From Flavobacterium laiguense (GTDB lineage Bacteria > Bacteroidota > Bacteroidia > Flavobacteriales > Flavobacteriaceae): a DNA stretch of 64,000 nucleotides. Location of the stretch: positions 33,796-97,795 of the forward strand of contig NZ_QCZH01000013.1 in the NCBI RefSeq assembly GCF_003097655.1, given 5' to 3'. The notes under the pieces are model-generated. The model was not told the origin of the DNA. It saw only the letters and a list, made by a program, of their open reading frames with translations, and did no database searches. The stretch's first letter is position 1; each line of letters opens with the position of its first letter. This document shows positions 56,901-64,000 of this stretch, piece by piece. The translations under genes were made by a program, and so were the position numbers.

Positions 56901-57366
56901 AGGTTCATTCATTATCGAAGAACTAACGGATTTAGTAGAAGCTGCTGTTTTACAGGAATTTGATAGAATTACGGAACGTGGCGGTGTACTTGGAGCTATG
57001 GAAACCATGTACCAACGTTCTAAAATTCAAGAAGAAAGTTTGTATTATGAAACCTTGAAACATACCGGTGAATTTCCAATTATTGGGGTAAATACCTTCT
57101 TGAGTTCAAAAGGTTCTCCAACGGTAATTCCAGCCGAAGTCATTCGTGCCACCGAAGAAGAAAAACAATACCAAATCACGATGTTGGATCATTTGCATCA
57201 AGCGAATCAGGATTTAGTAAATGAACATTTGAATACGCTACAAGAAGCAGCCATCAAAAATGAAAATTTATTCGAACACTTGATGGAAGCGACGAAAGTA
57301 TGTTCTTTGGGACAAATCACCGAAGCTTTGTTTGAAGTGGGAGGGCAGTACAGAAGAAATATGTAG
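53914..57366 (+). CDS. icmF: Fused cobalamin-dependent acyl-CoA mutase (IcmF-type)
   Basis: A single-chain mutase of 1150 residues. The N-terminal B12-binding domain (~10-145) has cobalt-ligand His25 in [14 protein letters not shown] MeaI-like GTPase chaperone (~195-400) has P-loop GTGGSGKSS near 203-211 and later [14 protein letters not shown]. The radical-generating mutase barrel (~560-1100) has [20 protein letters not shown] and [30 protein letters not shown] and the following GEG wording match IcmF (isobutyryl-CoA/n-butyryl-CoA interconversion) rather than methylmalonyl-CoA mutase, but activity must be tested. The DxHxxG motif has Ala at the last position. A monocistronic unit with hairpins after the stop. 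Confidence 0.92.
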   Translation: MELVKPYVPVNKVRIVTAASLFDGHDAAINIMRRIIQSTGVEVIHLGHDRSVEEVVNTAIQEDANAIAMTSYQGGHNEYFKYMYDLLQEKGAGHIKIFGGGGGVILPSEIAELQDYGITRIYAPDDGRAMGLQGMINDLVQRSDFPIGDKLTNELDLLESKTPTAIARLISAAENFPEIAKPIFDQIHKINTDCKTPVLGITGTGGSGKSSLVDELVRRFLIDFPEKTIGLISVDPSKRKTGGALLGDRIRMNAINNSRVYMRSLATRQSNLALSKYVADAIQVLKAAKYDIIILETSGIGQSDTEIMDHSDVSLYVMTPEFGAATQLEKIDMLDFADLVALNKFDKRGALDAIRDVKKQYQRNHNLWDVNPDEMPVFGTIASQFNDPGMNTLYKSIMDVIVEKTESDLKSTFQITREMSEKIFVIPPHRTRYLSEIAENNRKYDATALSQEQVAQKLYGIFKTIESVSGKVPVITKAGIDEDSVLPSALELEKPSGTENKIFLNLLLNQFDKVKMDLDPHNWKMILHWDEKVNKYKDPVYTFKVRHKEIKMATHTESLSHSQIPKVAMPKYKAWGDILRWCLQENVPGEFPFTAGLYPFKREGEDPSRMFAGEGGPERTNKRFHYVSAGLPAKRLSTAFDSVTLYGNDPHIRPDIYGKIGNAGVSICCLDDAKKLYSGFDLVHAMTSVSMTINGPAPMLLGFFMNAAIDQQCEYYIKENNLEEEVAEKINEIYKHKGVERPHYQGDLPEGNDGLGLFLLGVTGDQVLPTEVYNEIKVRTLSQVRGTVQADILKEDQAQNTCIFSTEFALRLMGDVQEYFINKNVRNFYSVSISGYHIAEAGANPITQLAFTLSNGFTYVEYYLSRGMDINDFGPNLSFFFSNGVDPEYAVIGRVARKIWAKAMKNKYGANERAQMLKYHIQTSGRSLHAQEIDFNDIRTTLQALYAIYDNCNSLHTNAYDEAITTPTEESVRRAMAIQLIINKELGLAKNENPIQGSFIIEELTDLVEAAVLQEFDRITERGGVLGAMETMYQRSKIQEESLYYETLKHTGEFPIIGVNTFLSSKGSPTVIPAEVIRATEEEKQYQITMLDHLHQANQDLVNEHLNTLQEAAIKNENLFEHLMEATKVCSLGQITEALFEVGGQYRRNM

Positions 57367-57383
57367 ATTTTTATAATTAAATC

Positions 57384-57472
57384 CATAAAGCAATGTTTGG
57401 TTGCTTTATGCGATATTTGAATACTCATAAAAACACATTTGGTTAACTAATCGTTGACTGAATGTGTTTTTT
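57384..57472 (+). terminator. Two hairpins after the mutase gene
   Basis: CATAAAGCAA / TTGCTTTATG (57384-57410), then AAACACATT / AATGTGTTTT (57431-57470) followed by TTTGTTTG. The second has the usual terminator form. Confidence 0.7.
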
Positions 57473-57603
57473 GTTTGTAGGTAAACAACTCTTGTAAATG
57501 TTTAGTCGATTTTTAATACTAAAAAACTATTTTTAGTATTTTTCTTATTTAAATTATTTTATATGACTTAGCTAAATGCTTTTTAAATAGTAATTTATAG
57601 AAT

Positions 57604-58604
57604 ATGGAAAACCAAATTGAAATATATAAATCCAAAGATAATATAGCTGAGGTTAGCGTGATTTTTGAGCAGGATACTGTTTGGCTCACTCAAACCAATT
57701 GTCTGATTTATTCAATAAAGACAGAACTGTTATTTCAAAGCATATTAGCAATATATTCAAAGAAAATGAATTGGATAAAGAAGTGGTATGTACAAAATTT
57801 GCACATACCACTCAACATGGCGCGATAAAAGGGAAAACACAGGAAGCAACTAGTATTTACTACAACCTCGACGTCATCATTTCAGTAGGCTATCGCGTAA
57901 AATCCAAACAAGGAACCCAATTTAGACAATGGGCGACTCAACGCTTAAAAGATTATTTGGTTAAAGGTTATGCAATAAACGAAAAACGTTTAAAGGAAGC
58001 CGAAAACAAGTTTCAGGAATTAAAGCAAGCGGTTTGCTTGTTGGAAACTATTGTGAAAACAAAAGTCATTACGGGGGATGAAGCTCAAGGTTTATTGAAG
58101 GTGTTGAGCGATTATGCTTTTGCTTTAGATATTTTAGATCAATACGATCATCAAACCTTAAAAATTGGCGAAACGGATTATAAAGAAGTTTTCAGAATTT
58201 CCTATAAAGAAGCCAAAAAAGCGATTGAAGGGTTGAAAACTAAATTCGGCGGTTCCCAATTGTTTGGCAACGAAAAAGACGACTCTTTCAAAGGTTCTTT
58301 AGGAAATATTTACCAAACCTTTGACGGTATTGAATTGTATTCATCTGTTGAAGAAAAAGCAGCGCACCTTTTGTAATTTGTAACCAAAAATCATTCCTTT
58401 TCGGATGGGAACAAGCGTATTGCCGCTTTTCTGTTTGTATGGTTTTTAGATCGTAATGCGTTATTGTATCATGAAGGTAATAAAGTAATTGATGATAATG
58501 CTTTAGTAGCACTTACTTTGATGATTGCCGAATCAAAATCGGATGATAAAGACATGATGGTTAAGGTTGTTGTTAATTTGATAAACAATAGAAACCCACA
58601 TTAA
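57604..58604 (+). pseudogene. Decayed RhuM/Fic-family gene (frameshift and nonsense mutation)
   Basis: Reads as a RhuM-like virulence protein fused to a Fic domain, normally about 330 residues. The start MENQIEIYKSKDNIAEVSVI and EQDTVWLTQT are in one frame. At about 57690-57700 one base (probably a C in ACCCAATTG) is missing, and the sequence continues in another frame as LSDLFNKDRTVISKHISNIF. At 58374 a TAA interrupts an otherwise continuous frame exactly where relatives have an aromatic residue (AAHLL-stop-FVTKNHSF). The Fic motif HSFSDGNKR at 58392 and a normal end at 58604 are still present. Two independent lesions make recent function unlikely. Fic proteins AMPylate targets; RhuM modules occur in mobile islands. 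Confidence 0.85.
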
Positions 58605-58605
58605 A

Positions 58606-58749
58606 AAACATTTTTCTTCCGATGAGATGAAAAAGTGGGTTCCTGACAACCAAAATTTAAATACTTTTTCGGAAGAAAATAAGAGATTTAAAACCTTTAG
58701 AAAAAATACTTCGTGGAATCGAAATGAATTGAAATCATATAGTGTATAA
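58606..58749 (+). other. Possible degraded coding fragment after the RhuM/Fic pseudogene
   Basis: A short frame reads KHFSSDEMKKWVPDNQNLN and later TFRKNTSWNRNELKSYSV before a TAA. It has protein-like composition but no proper start and no recognised family. It could be the tail of a lost gene. The remaining 365 bases up to the polyketide synthase-like gene show nothing I can name. Confidence 0.25.
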
Positions 58750-59114
58750 TTAGCTTTTGAAATTTTACTAAAGTCCCCCAATAATTGTTTTTTGATTAGA
58801 AAAAAATCATAAAAAATAGATGAATAAAATAGGGTAAGTAAGTCTTATTATTCGTTGATTAGAAGTTAATAAATTTAAGTAGTTCATTTCTCATAATGTA
58901 TTGATTGCTAGTATTTTAACAAAAATACAACATATCTAAACACCTGTAAATCAAGCGCATACGCCACTTTTGCCTTTACGGATTAATTGTCTTGTTTTTT
59001 TTAAGATCTTTTAATTTAATTTTGTTAAAGGAATTAATTTAAAAGGCTATGAAATGAGCATGACCGTAAATTGGTCGCAAACACCAATGATGATATGCGA
59101 ATTACATATGACCG

Positions 59115-60359
59115 ATGAAAAACAATAAATATCAGCATATGAAAAGTATTATTATTTCCAATTTTCATCCCATTCTAGTTAGTAAATTATTAGAGCAGGA
59201 AAAGCTTAATCAGTACACCAAGTTTTTATATTATCATTTCCAAAATCTTCCAAAATCGGATGGTGCCGGGAGTGAAGGTGTTGATGATGATTCAGTTAAT
59301 TTTAAGTTTATATCTGATCATGTGGATAAATATTCTGTTTCTTCCGAAAGCATTAATAGCAGACAATGTATAATTTTTGAAGAAGTTGAGGATTTTATTG
59401 AAAATATAATGGATGTTACATCACCTTCAGAATATCATTTTCCTCTTGGTTTTGAAGTGAAGTTAGGGAATTCTTATGGACCAAAAATTGAGGTTCGAAT
59501 GGAATGGTTTAAAAGAAAAATGGGGTATGTTTTTGATGAATTTTATTCCAATACGACAATTAGACCTGAAAATCTTGTTCATGTCACTTGTTCGGGCTAT
59601 TCTTCTCCCAGTGTGGCCCAGGAAGCGGTTATAGAAAGAAATTGGGAAACTGTTCAAGTAACCCATTCCTATCATATGGGATGTTATGGTGCTTTTCCTG
59701 CCATTCGGACAGCCAGTAGCTTAATATGTGCCAGTCCAATTAACGGAAGAGTAGATGTTGTTCATACGGAATTATTGACTGCACACTTAAATTTAACCGA
59801 GTTCTCTCCTGCAAATACCATGATTTGTTCTCTTTTTGCAGACGGCTTTATAGGCTACTCTTTATATGAAGAAAAAGCATTCATGATTGATGACACGATT
59901 CAAGAAAAAAAAGGATTGCGAATTTTAGCTTTTCACGAAGTGATCATTCCAGATTCATTAGAAGATATGTCTTGGGATTTAGGGGAGTATAATTTTTTAA
60001 TGACACTTTCTAAACGGGTTCCTGTTTTTATTCGTAAAAACATCAAATCTTTTTTGACAACACTTTGTAAAAAAGGAGGGGTAGATCTTGAAGAAAAAAA
60101 ATCTGAGATGCATTTTGCCATTCATCCAGGAGGGCCAAAAATAATCGATTATGTGGTAAATGAAGTAGGATTGTTAAAAGAGCAAGCCCGTTGGTCTTAT
60201 GAAGTGCTACGGAAACATGGTAACATGTCTTCTGCCACTGTCCCTCATATTTTTAATGAAATTGTAAATGATCCAACCATCGAATCCGGGACAAAAGTTG
60301 TGGCGATGGCATTTGGACCCGGTCTTACGGCAACAGGGCTCTTGCTGGAAAAGTTATAG
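59115..60359 (+). CDS. Type III polyketide synthase-like (chalcone/stilbene synthase family) protein
   Basis: Thiolase-fold condensing enzyme of 414 residues. The nucleophile Cys is in THSYHMGCYGAFPAIRTASS (near residue 195), the catalytic His in HFAIHPGGPKIIDYVV (~335) and the Asn in RKHGNMSSATVPHIF (~370), the Cys-His-Asn triad of type III polyketide and KAS III enzymes. The length and GFGPGLT-like ending (FGPGLTATGLLL) favour type III PKS over KAS III. It normally uses CoA starters and malonyl-CoA; the product is unknown. There is no tailoring gene next to it, though an O-methyltransferase lies 8 kb upstream. The start is uncertain: MKNNKYQHMKS (59115) or MKSIIISNFHP (59139). Confidence 0.87.
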   Translation: MKNNKYQHMKSIIISNFHPILVSKLLEQEKLNQYTKFLYYHFQNLPKSDGAGSEGVDDDSVNFKFISDHVDKYSVSSESINSRQCIIFEEVEDFIENIMDVTSPSEYHFPLGFEVKLGNSYGPKIEVRMEWFKRKMGYVFDEFYSNTTIRPENLVHVTCSGYSSPSVAQEAVIERNWETVQVTHSYHMGCYGAFPAIRTASSLICASPINGRVDVVHTELLTAHLNLTEFSPANTMICSLFADGFIGYSLYEEKAFMIDDTIQEKKGLRILAFHEVIIPDSLEDMSWDLGEYNFLMTLSKRVPVFIRKNIKSFLTTLCKKGGVDLEEKKSEMHFAIHPGGPKIIDYVVNEVGLLKEQARWSYEVLRKHGNMSSATVPHIFNEIVNDPTIESGTKVVAMAFGPGLTATGLLLEKL

Positions 60360-60440
60360 TTTTTTAAGGAGCTTACTTTTTTATAGCTACATAATATATC
60401 TTTCGAGTTACTTACCTAAATACCATTTCAATTTTTTTTA

Positions 60441-60504
60441 AACCATTAAGAAATTAAGGTTCATTTAGATTCAATGCTTAATGAACCTTAATCTCAATGG
60501 TTAA
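60441..60504. repeat. Intergenic long-hairpin repeat, copy 2
   Basis: The left arm AACCATTAAGAAATTAAG GTTCATT and a right arm AATGAACCTTAAT...CAATGGTTAA form a long stem with about 14 unpaired bases. It shares its first 18 bases with the hairpin at 1626-1680. It may end the upstream polyketide synthase transcript. Confidence 0.6.
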
Positions 60505-60579
60505 TTTTTTTTGGTTCTTCGCCAAAACAATTTTAGAGAAACATATGGACAAGTATATAAGACCATTGATTATTCTATT

Positions 60580-60670
60580 TTAATCCAAAATTTTTGGTAT
60601 AATGCCGTGGTATATTTCATTTAGGCCAATTTTTTATTGGGCTAATTTGAAATAACCAACGGTATAAATC
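60580..60670 (+). ncRNA. Structured ~90-base dispersed element, copy 2
   Basis: Contains TTAATCC, TTGGTATAATGCCG, an inner stem TTAGGCCAAT / ATTGGGCTAA (nine of ten pairs), TTGAAATA and CGGTATAAAT, in the same order and spacing as 10338-10427. An additional flanking TTTCA / TTGAAA pairing extends the stem. There is no gene on either side within 200 bases. Confidence 0.45.
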
Positions 60671-60989
60671 TTCTTTTTGCTACAAATCTTTACTCAAACA
60701 CTAACCTTGAATTTGTCATTTTGTCAAGATAAAAATGGATTGATGTCAATTTAAAGTTATTATTTGTCTCCTTGTTTCTTTTAGGATTGATTCCATTACT
60801 ATGTTTTTAAGGCAGCTTTAATTTTAAAGTACTGTAATTAACATAATATTACTAAATTAAGTTAACAGTCAAACACTTAATAACTTGAAAATCAGTAAAT
60901 TAACAAACAAAATAGTATCTTAAAATTGCTTTGTTTGCGTACTACTATTCTTAGCGAGTATGTTGTTTGTCGGTAAAAACAGTATTTTG

Positions 60990-61860
60990 TCGTTTTCTTT
61001 TGTTAATTTTTCACTCCCTCTTTATTTATAAATTACTTTTAATAGTGATTAATTTTTAAGATAATTTTAGGTTGTTTGTAAAGCAACTGTTTAGTTAACA
61101 AAGGGATTTGTTGTTATGTTTTTTTTAACAAAATTGCTTTTGGTGATGGGGTACTTCATAAAATTAATTTTTATGAAGGGGCATTTTTAAACAAGTTTTC
61201 TCCCCAAGTTTGAAAACTTTTGTTTTGTCCTACTTTTATAAATTTCAATGCTAACTGTTTTAATTAGAGTTTTTAAGGTTGCTCTTTAGCAACAATCTGG
61301 TTAATAAAAGAATTTAGTTATTGTTCCCCACAATAGAATATCTTTTTGATGATGGAGTACTTTGTAAAGTTGTTTTTTATGAAGATGTTTCGTTTCCTGC
61401 AAGTTTTCTCCCCAAGTTTGAAAACTTTTGTTTTGTCCTACTTTTATAAATTTCAATGCTAATTGTTTTAATTAGAGTTTTTAAGGTTGCTCTTTAGCAA
61501 CAATCTGGTTAATAAAAGAATTTAGTTATTGTTCCCCACAATAGAATATCCTTTTGATGATGGAGTACTTCGTAAATGTGTTTATGAAGGTGGTTGTAGT
61601 ACCTCAAGTTTTATATTCCAAATCAGTAAACTTTCTGGTTTCCTTTTTGATTAGTATTCTAATTGTTTTAAAACCACTTTTTTAAGTTGTTTTTTAACGT
61701 CTTTTTGGTAGATAAAAGAGTTTAATATTGTTTCCCACAATTGTAAGTTCTTTTGTGACGGGGTACTTCATGTCTTTTTTGAAGAGGGGTTATTTCTTAG
61801 GATTTATTTCCCAAATCTGTAAATTTCCTGTTTTTATCTAATTTTTATGGTATTAAACTA
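60990..61860 (+). repeat. Array of about five hairpin-rich ~200-base tandem repeats
   Basis: The unit from AAGTTTTCTCCCCAAGTTTG is nearly identical at 61193 and 61401 (208-base period). Diverged copies begin near 60990, 61606 and 61799. Each unit can fold two or three hairpins: AAGTTTGAAAACTT; GGTTGCT-CTTT-AGCAAC; and CTTCRTAAA / TTTATGAAG after a conserved GTACTT. Loops vary while stems are kept. There is no open reading frame. The array occupies the 1.6-kb gap in front of the giant HYR gene and ends about 90 bases before its ATG. Confidence 0.75.
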
Positions 61861-61952
61861 CACTATATGAAACAGCACACTTTAGTTTTTCGTAAACCCG
61901 ATATCTACTGATGCTTTCTTATTAATAATTATGGTCTTAAATCCATATTATT

Positions 61953-64000
61953 ATGAAAAAATTTATTTTTTATACGACAAAAAGTGTACGTGACTATTGT
62001 TACACTTTTCCCTGCTGTTTCAGTGCAGGTTTCTCATGTGTCACTAATATGATTCCTATTCATCGACTGTCTAAACTATGTCTTAATTATTGGCAACAGT
62101 CGTTTGTTTTGCCTCTGATGTTGGCGGCAATTTTAATGACAACATTTACTACGAATGCCCAAAACATTCTAGGAAGGGCGCCAGTTCAAGCCCCTAAGGG
62201 AGGATTTGCTATTGATGGAAATGCATTTGTTAGATGGCCCGGTCCGCCTTTACCTGCAGATAACCCAGCTTGGGGAGACTTTTTATTTGAGAATCAGGCA
62301 GCCGCTGTCACGGCAAATCCAGGAGGGATTTTTGTACCCATCCCACCGCCTTACACTTTTCCGGATGGCCCGTTACCAGCTTCATTCTATGTTTATCCTT
62401 ATACCACCTTTTTCAGGGATAATATTACCACTAGCGATCCAACTACTTTCACCAGTAGTAATAAGATCAATAATGCTGTAAGTTCTTATAGCTGGGGTGT
62501 GGGTTCATCACCAAACAAAAATGAAATTCAAAATGCGATTGCCCATTTTACTTATGGGGATCCTACTTTGACTCCACCAGGAGAAGCTGATGATTTATGG
62601 ATTGTTTTCGCCGCAGACCGTCAAGTAACGGAAGGGAGCAGTTATATCGATTTTGAGATTCTTCAAAAATCGTTAACCATGACAACGACAGGAACTGACT
62701 CAAAAGGGTTTGGTTATGGGACTTTTACCTCTGCGGCGGGTACTCCAAGTGGGCGTACAATGGGAGATCTTTTAATAACTATTGAGTTTACCCAAGGTGG
62801 GGTATTCGCCAATGTTGTTGTCAGACAATGGAGTGGAACTATTTACAATATAATTACCCCAGATCCTGGGACTGTTTACGGTACTAATAATACGGCACAA
62901 ACCATCGTGCCTTATCCTGTTTATAATCAGGCTCCTATCGCCACCTCACCTGTTAGTTTATGGGCGTATGCCCCAAATCAATGGGCAGAGGGAGCTGTTA
63001 ATGTAAGTAGTTTTTTTGACGAGGATCCTTGTTTTGCAATTAGTACCTTGTTTGTAAGAACCAGAACTTCCGGTTCTTCCGGTCAATCAGAATTAAAGGA
63101 TTTTCCTGGAGCACCTTTTCAATTGCAATTGTGTACGGATAGAGTTCCTCCGGTTATCACCTGTCCTGTGGTAACATCACCAATTAATTGTCCTGCGACT
63201 CCATCCTTTGGAGTAGCGACAGCCACCGACAACTGCCCCGGAACGATACCAATAACTTTTGTAGATGTAACCACACCAGGCAATTGTCCAGGTAACTACA
63301 GTGTGACCAGAACTTGGACGGCTACCGATGCCTGCGGCAATACCGCCTCTTGTAGCAGAACTATTCAGGTTCGTGATGTTACTCCTCCGGTAATTACGTG
63401 TCCTACGGTAACCTCGCCAATCGATTGTCCTGCGACTCCATCCTTTGGAGCAGCAACGGCCACTGATACGTGTGACCCAACTGTGGCTATAACATTTGCC
63501 GATGTAACCACACCAGGCAACTGTCCGGGGAACTATAGCGTGACCAGAACATGGACCGCCACAGATGATTGCGGTAATACCGCCTCTTGCAGCAGAACCA
63601 TTCAGGTTCGCGACATTACGCCTCCGGTAATTACTTGTCCTACAGTAACCTCACCAATCGATTGCCCTGCAACTCCATCCTTTGGAACTGCGACAGCCAC
63701 TGATACGTGTGACCCAACTGTGGCCATAACATTTGCCGATGTAAACACACCAGGCAATTGTCCGGGTAACTATAGCGTGACCAGAACATGGACCGCCACA
63801 GATGATTGCGGCAACACCGCAACCTGTAGCCGAACTATTCAGGTTCGCGACATTACGCCTCCTGTAATTACCTGCGTAGCGCAAACAACACCGATCAACT
63901 GTCCGGCAACACCAGTGTTTACACCGCCGACAGCCACCGACACTTGTGATCCTACTCCGACAATAACTTTTGTCGATGCAACCACTCCAGGCAACTGTCC
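61953..64000 (+). CDS. Giant HYR-repeat surface protein, 5' part (runs off the window)
   Basis: An open frame of 682 codons without a stop to the window edge. It begins MKKFIFYTTKSVRDYCY; an internal ATG at 62049 (MIPIHRLSKL) would also work, since the hydrophobic signal segment SFVLPLMLAAILMTTFTTNA lies after both. Residues ~80-395 are a beta-rich domain seen at the front of flavobacterial giant proteins (DLWIVFAADRQVTEGSSYID, TFTSAAGTPSGRTMGDLLIT). From residue ~399, 79-residue HYR (Ig-like) repeats start, each with paired cysteines. Such proteins usually end with a type IX sorting domain outside this window. An adhesive surface role is inferred. It follows a tandem structured repeat array. 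Confidence 0.9.
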   Translation, partial: MKKFIFYTTKSVRDYCYTFPCCFSAGFSCVTNMIPIHRLSKLCLNYWQQSFVLPLMLAAILMTTFTTNAQNILGRAPVQAPKGGFAIDGNAFVRWPGPPLPADNPAWGDFLFENQAAAVTANPGGIFVPIPPPYTFPDGPLPASFYVYPYTTFFRDNITTSDPTTFTSSNKINNAVSSYSWGVGSSPNKNEIQNAIAHFTYGDPTLTPPGEADDLWIVFAADRQVTEGSSYIDFEILQKSLTMTTTGTDSKGFGYGTFTSAAGTPSGRTMGDLLITIEFTQGGVFANVVVRQWSGTIYNIITPDPGTVYGTNNTAQTIVPYPVYNQAPIATSPVSLWAYAPNQWAEGAVNVSSFFDEDPCFAISTLFVRTRTSGSSGQSELKDFPGAPFQLQLCTDRVPPVITCPVVTSPINCPATPSFGVATATDNCPGTIPITFVDVTTPGNCPGNYSVTRTWTATDACGNTASCSRTIQVRDVTPPVITCPTVTSPIDCPATPSFGAATATDTCDPTVAITFADVTTPGNCPGNYSVTRTWTATDDCGNTASCSRTIQVRDITPPVITCPTVTSPIDCPATPSFGTATATDTCDPTVAITFADVNTPGNCPGNYSVTRTWTATDDCGNTATCSRTIQVRDITPPVITCVAQTTPINCPATPVFTPPTATDTCDPTPTITFVDATTPGNC
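63147..64000 (+). repeat. Tandem 237-base HYR-coding repeats
   Basis: Repeat starts (CCTCCGG or CCTCCTG) fall at 63147, 63384, 63621 and 63858, exactly 237 bases (79 codons) apart. Units 2 and 3 are nearly identical in DNA. Conserved words are PPVITCP, INCPATP or IDCPATP, TPGNCPGNYSVTRTWTATD, and CGNTASCSRTIQVRD. The array continues beyond the window. Confidence 0.9.

Noticed and set aside
59053..59127. 24-codon upstream open frame overlapping the polyketide synthase start
   Set aside because: Too short and without conservation evidence; mentioned only as a possible translational influence.
62206..62481. 91-codon plus-strand open frame inside the HYR gene
   Set aside because: It lies out of frame within the long HYR reading frame, which has clear signal and domain features.
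63640..63884. Minus-strand open frames over the HYR repeats
   Set aside because: Shadows of the repetitive coding strand; no start context or protein family.

Overview
The window looks like a chromosomal segment of a Flavobacterium-like member of the Bacteroidetes. The DNA is AT-rich. Recognisable promoters have the Bacteroidetes pattern (TTG, 19-20 bases, TAnnTTTG). The gene content is typical of the group: SusC/FecA-style TonB receptors, FecI/FecR surface signalling, an OmpA protein with thrombospondin-type repeats, DUF4197, DUF4856 and DUF6438 proteins, and a giant HYR-repeat surface protein likely exported by type IX secretion. No rRNA, tRNA, CRISPR array, insertion sequence or prophage was seen.

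Layout. 1-8.6 kb is housekeeping (cysS, folE, an aminotransferase, valS) with a PDZ aspartyl protease and a DUF1573 protein. 8.6-15.3 kb is a minus-strand signalling operon: a nitrate-sensor-like hybrid kinase with three receiver domains, CheR, CheB and a receiver-kinase, without motility genes. 15.5-18.5 kb is a siderophore receptor plus PepSY protein behind Fur-like boxes. 18.7-29.8 kb carries a lipoprotein, topB, a serine hydrolase, prfA, the OmpA protein, pyrF and a BtuF-like protein. 29.8-37.4 kb is an iron-uptake-like island: TonB receptor, imelysin, DUF4856 lipoprotein, sterol-desaturase-family protein, and a chimeric pseudogene in which an imelysin start is joined to a truncated, frameshifted di-heme oxidase.

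38.6-48.0 kb is the most unusual part. A sigma factor, FecR and an STN-domain TonB receptor are divergent from a five-gene operon: a transglutaminase fused to seven membrane helices, an ATP-grasp ligase, a small membrane protein, a periplasmic protein and an outer-membrane barrel. The same bipartite promoter (GTAGGG, exactly 17 bases, GTTTTATA or GTTGTATA) lies before fecR, before the transglutaminase operon and before a secreted metallopeptidase at 51 kb. I infer one ECF sigma regulon acting on the cell surface.

48-60.4 kb holds DUF4197, VOC and methyltransferase genes, the metallopeptidase, a DUF6438 lipoprotein, purU, a fused isobutyryl-CoA-mutase-like gene, a decayed RhuM/Fic gene and a type III polyketide synthase-like gene. 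60.4-61.9 kb has no gene but holds about five tandem, hairpin-rich ~200-base repeats. They lie upstream of the HYR protein, which begins at 61953 and runs off the window.

Intergenic DNA also carries dispersed structured elements: two copies of a ~90-base element (10338 and 60580), two of a longer element directly upstream of prfA and purU, and several perfect hairpins. These, the tandem array and the ECF regulon are the best candidates for undescribed biology here.
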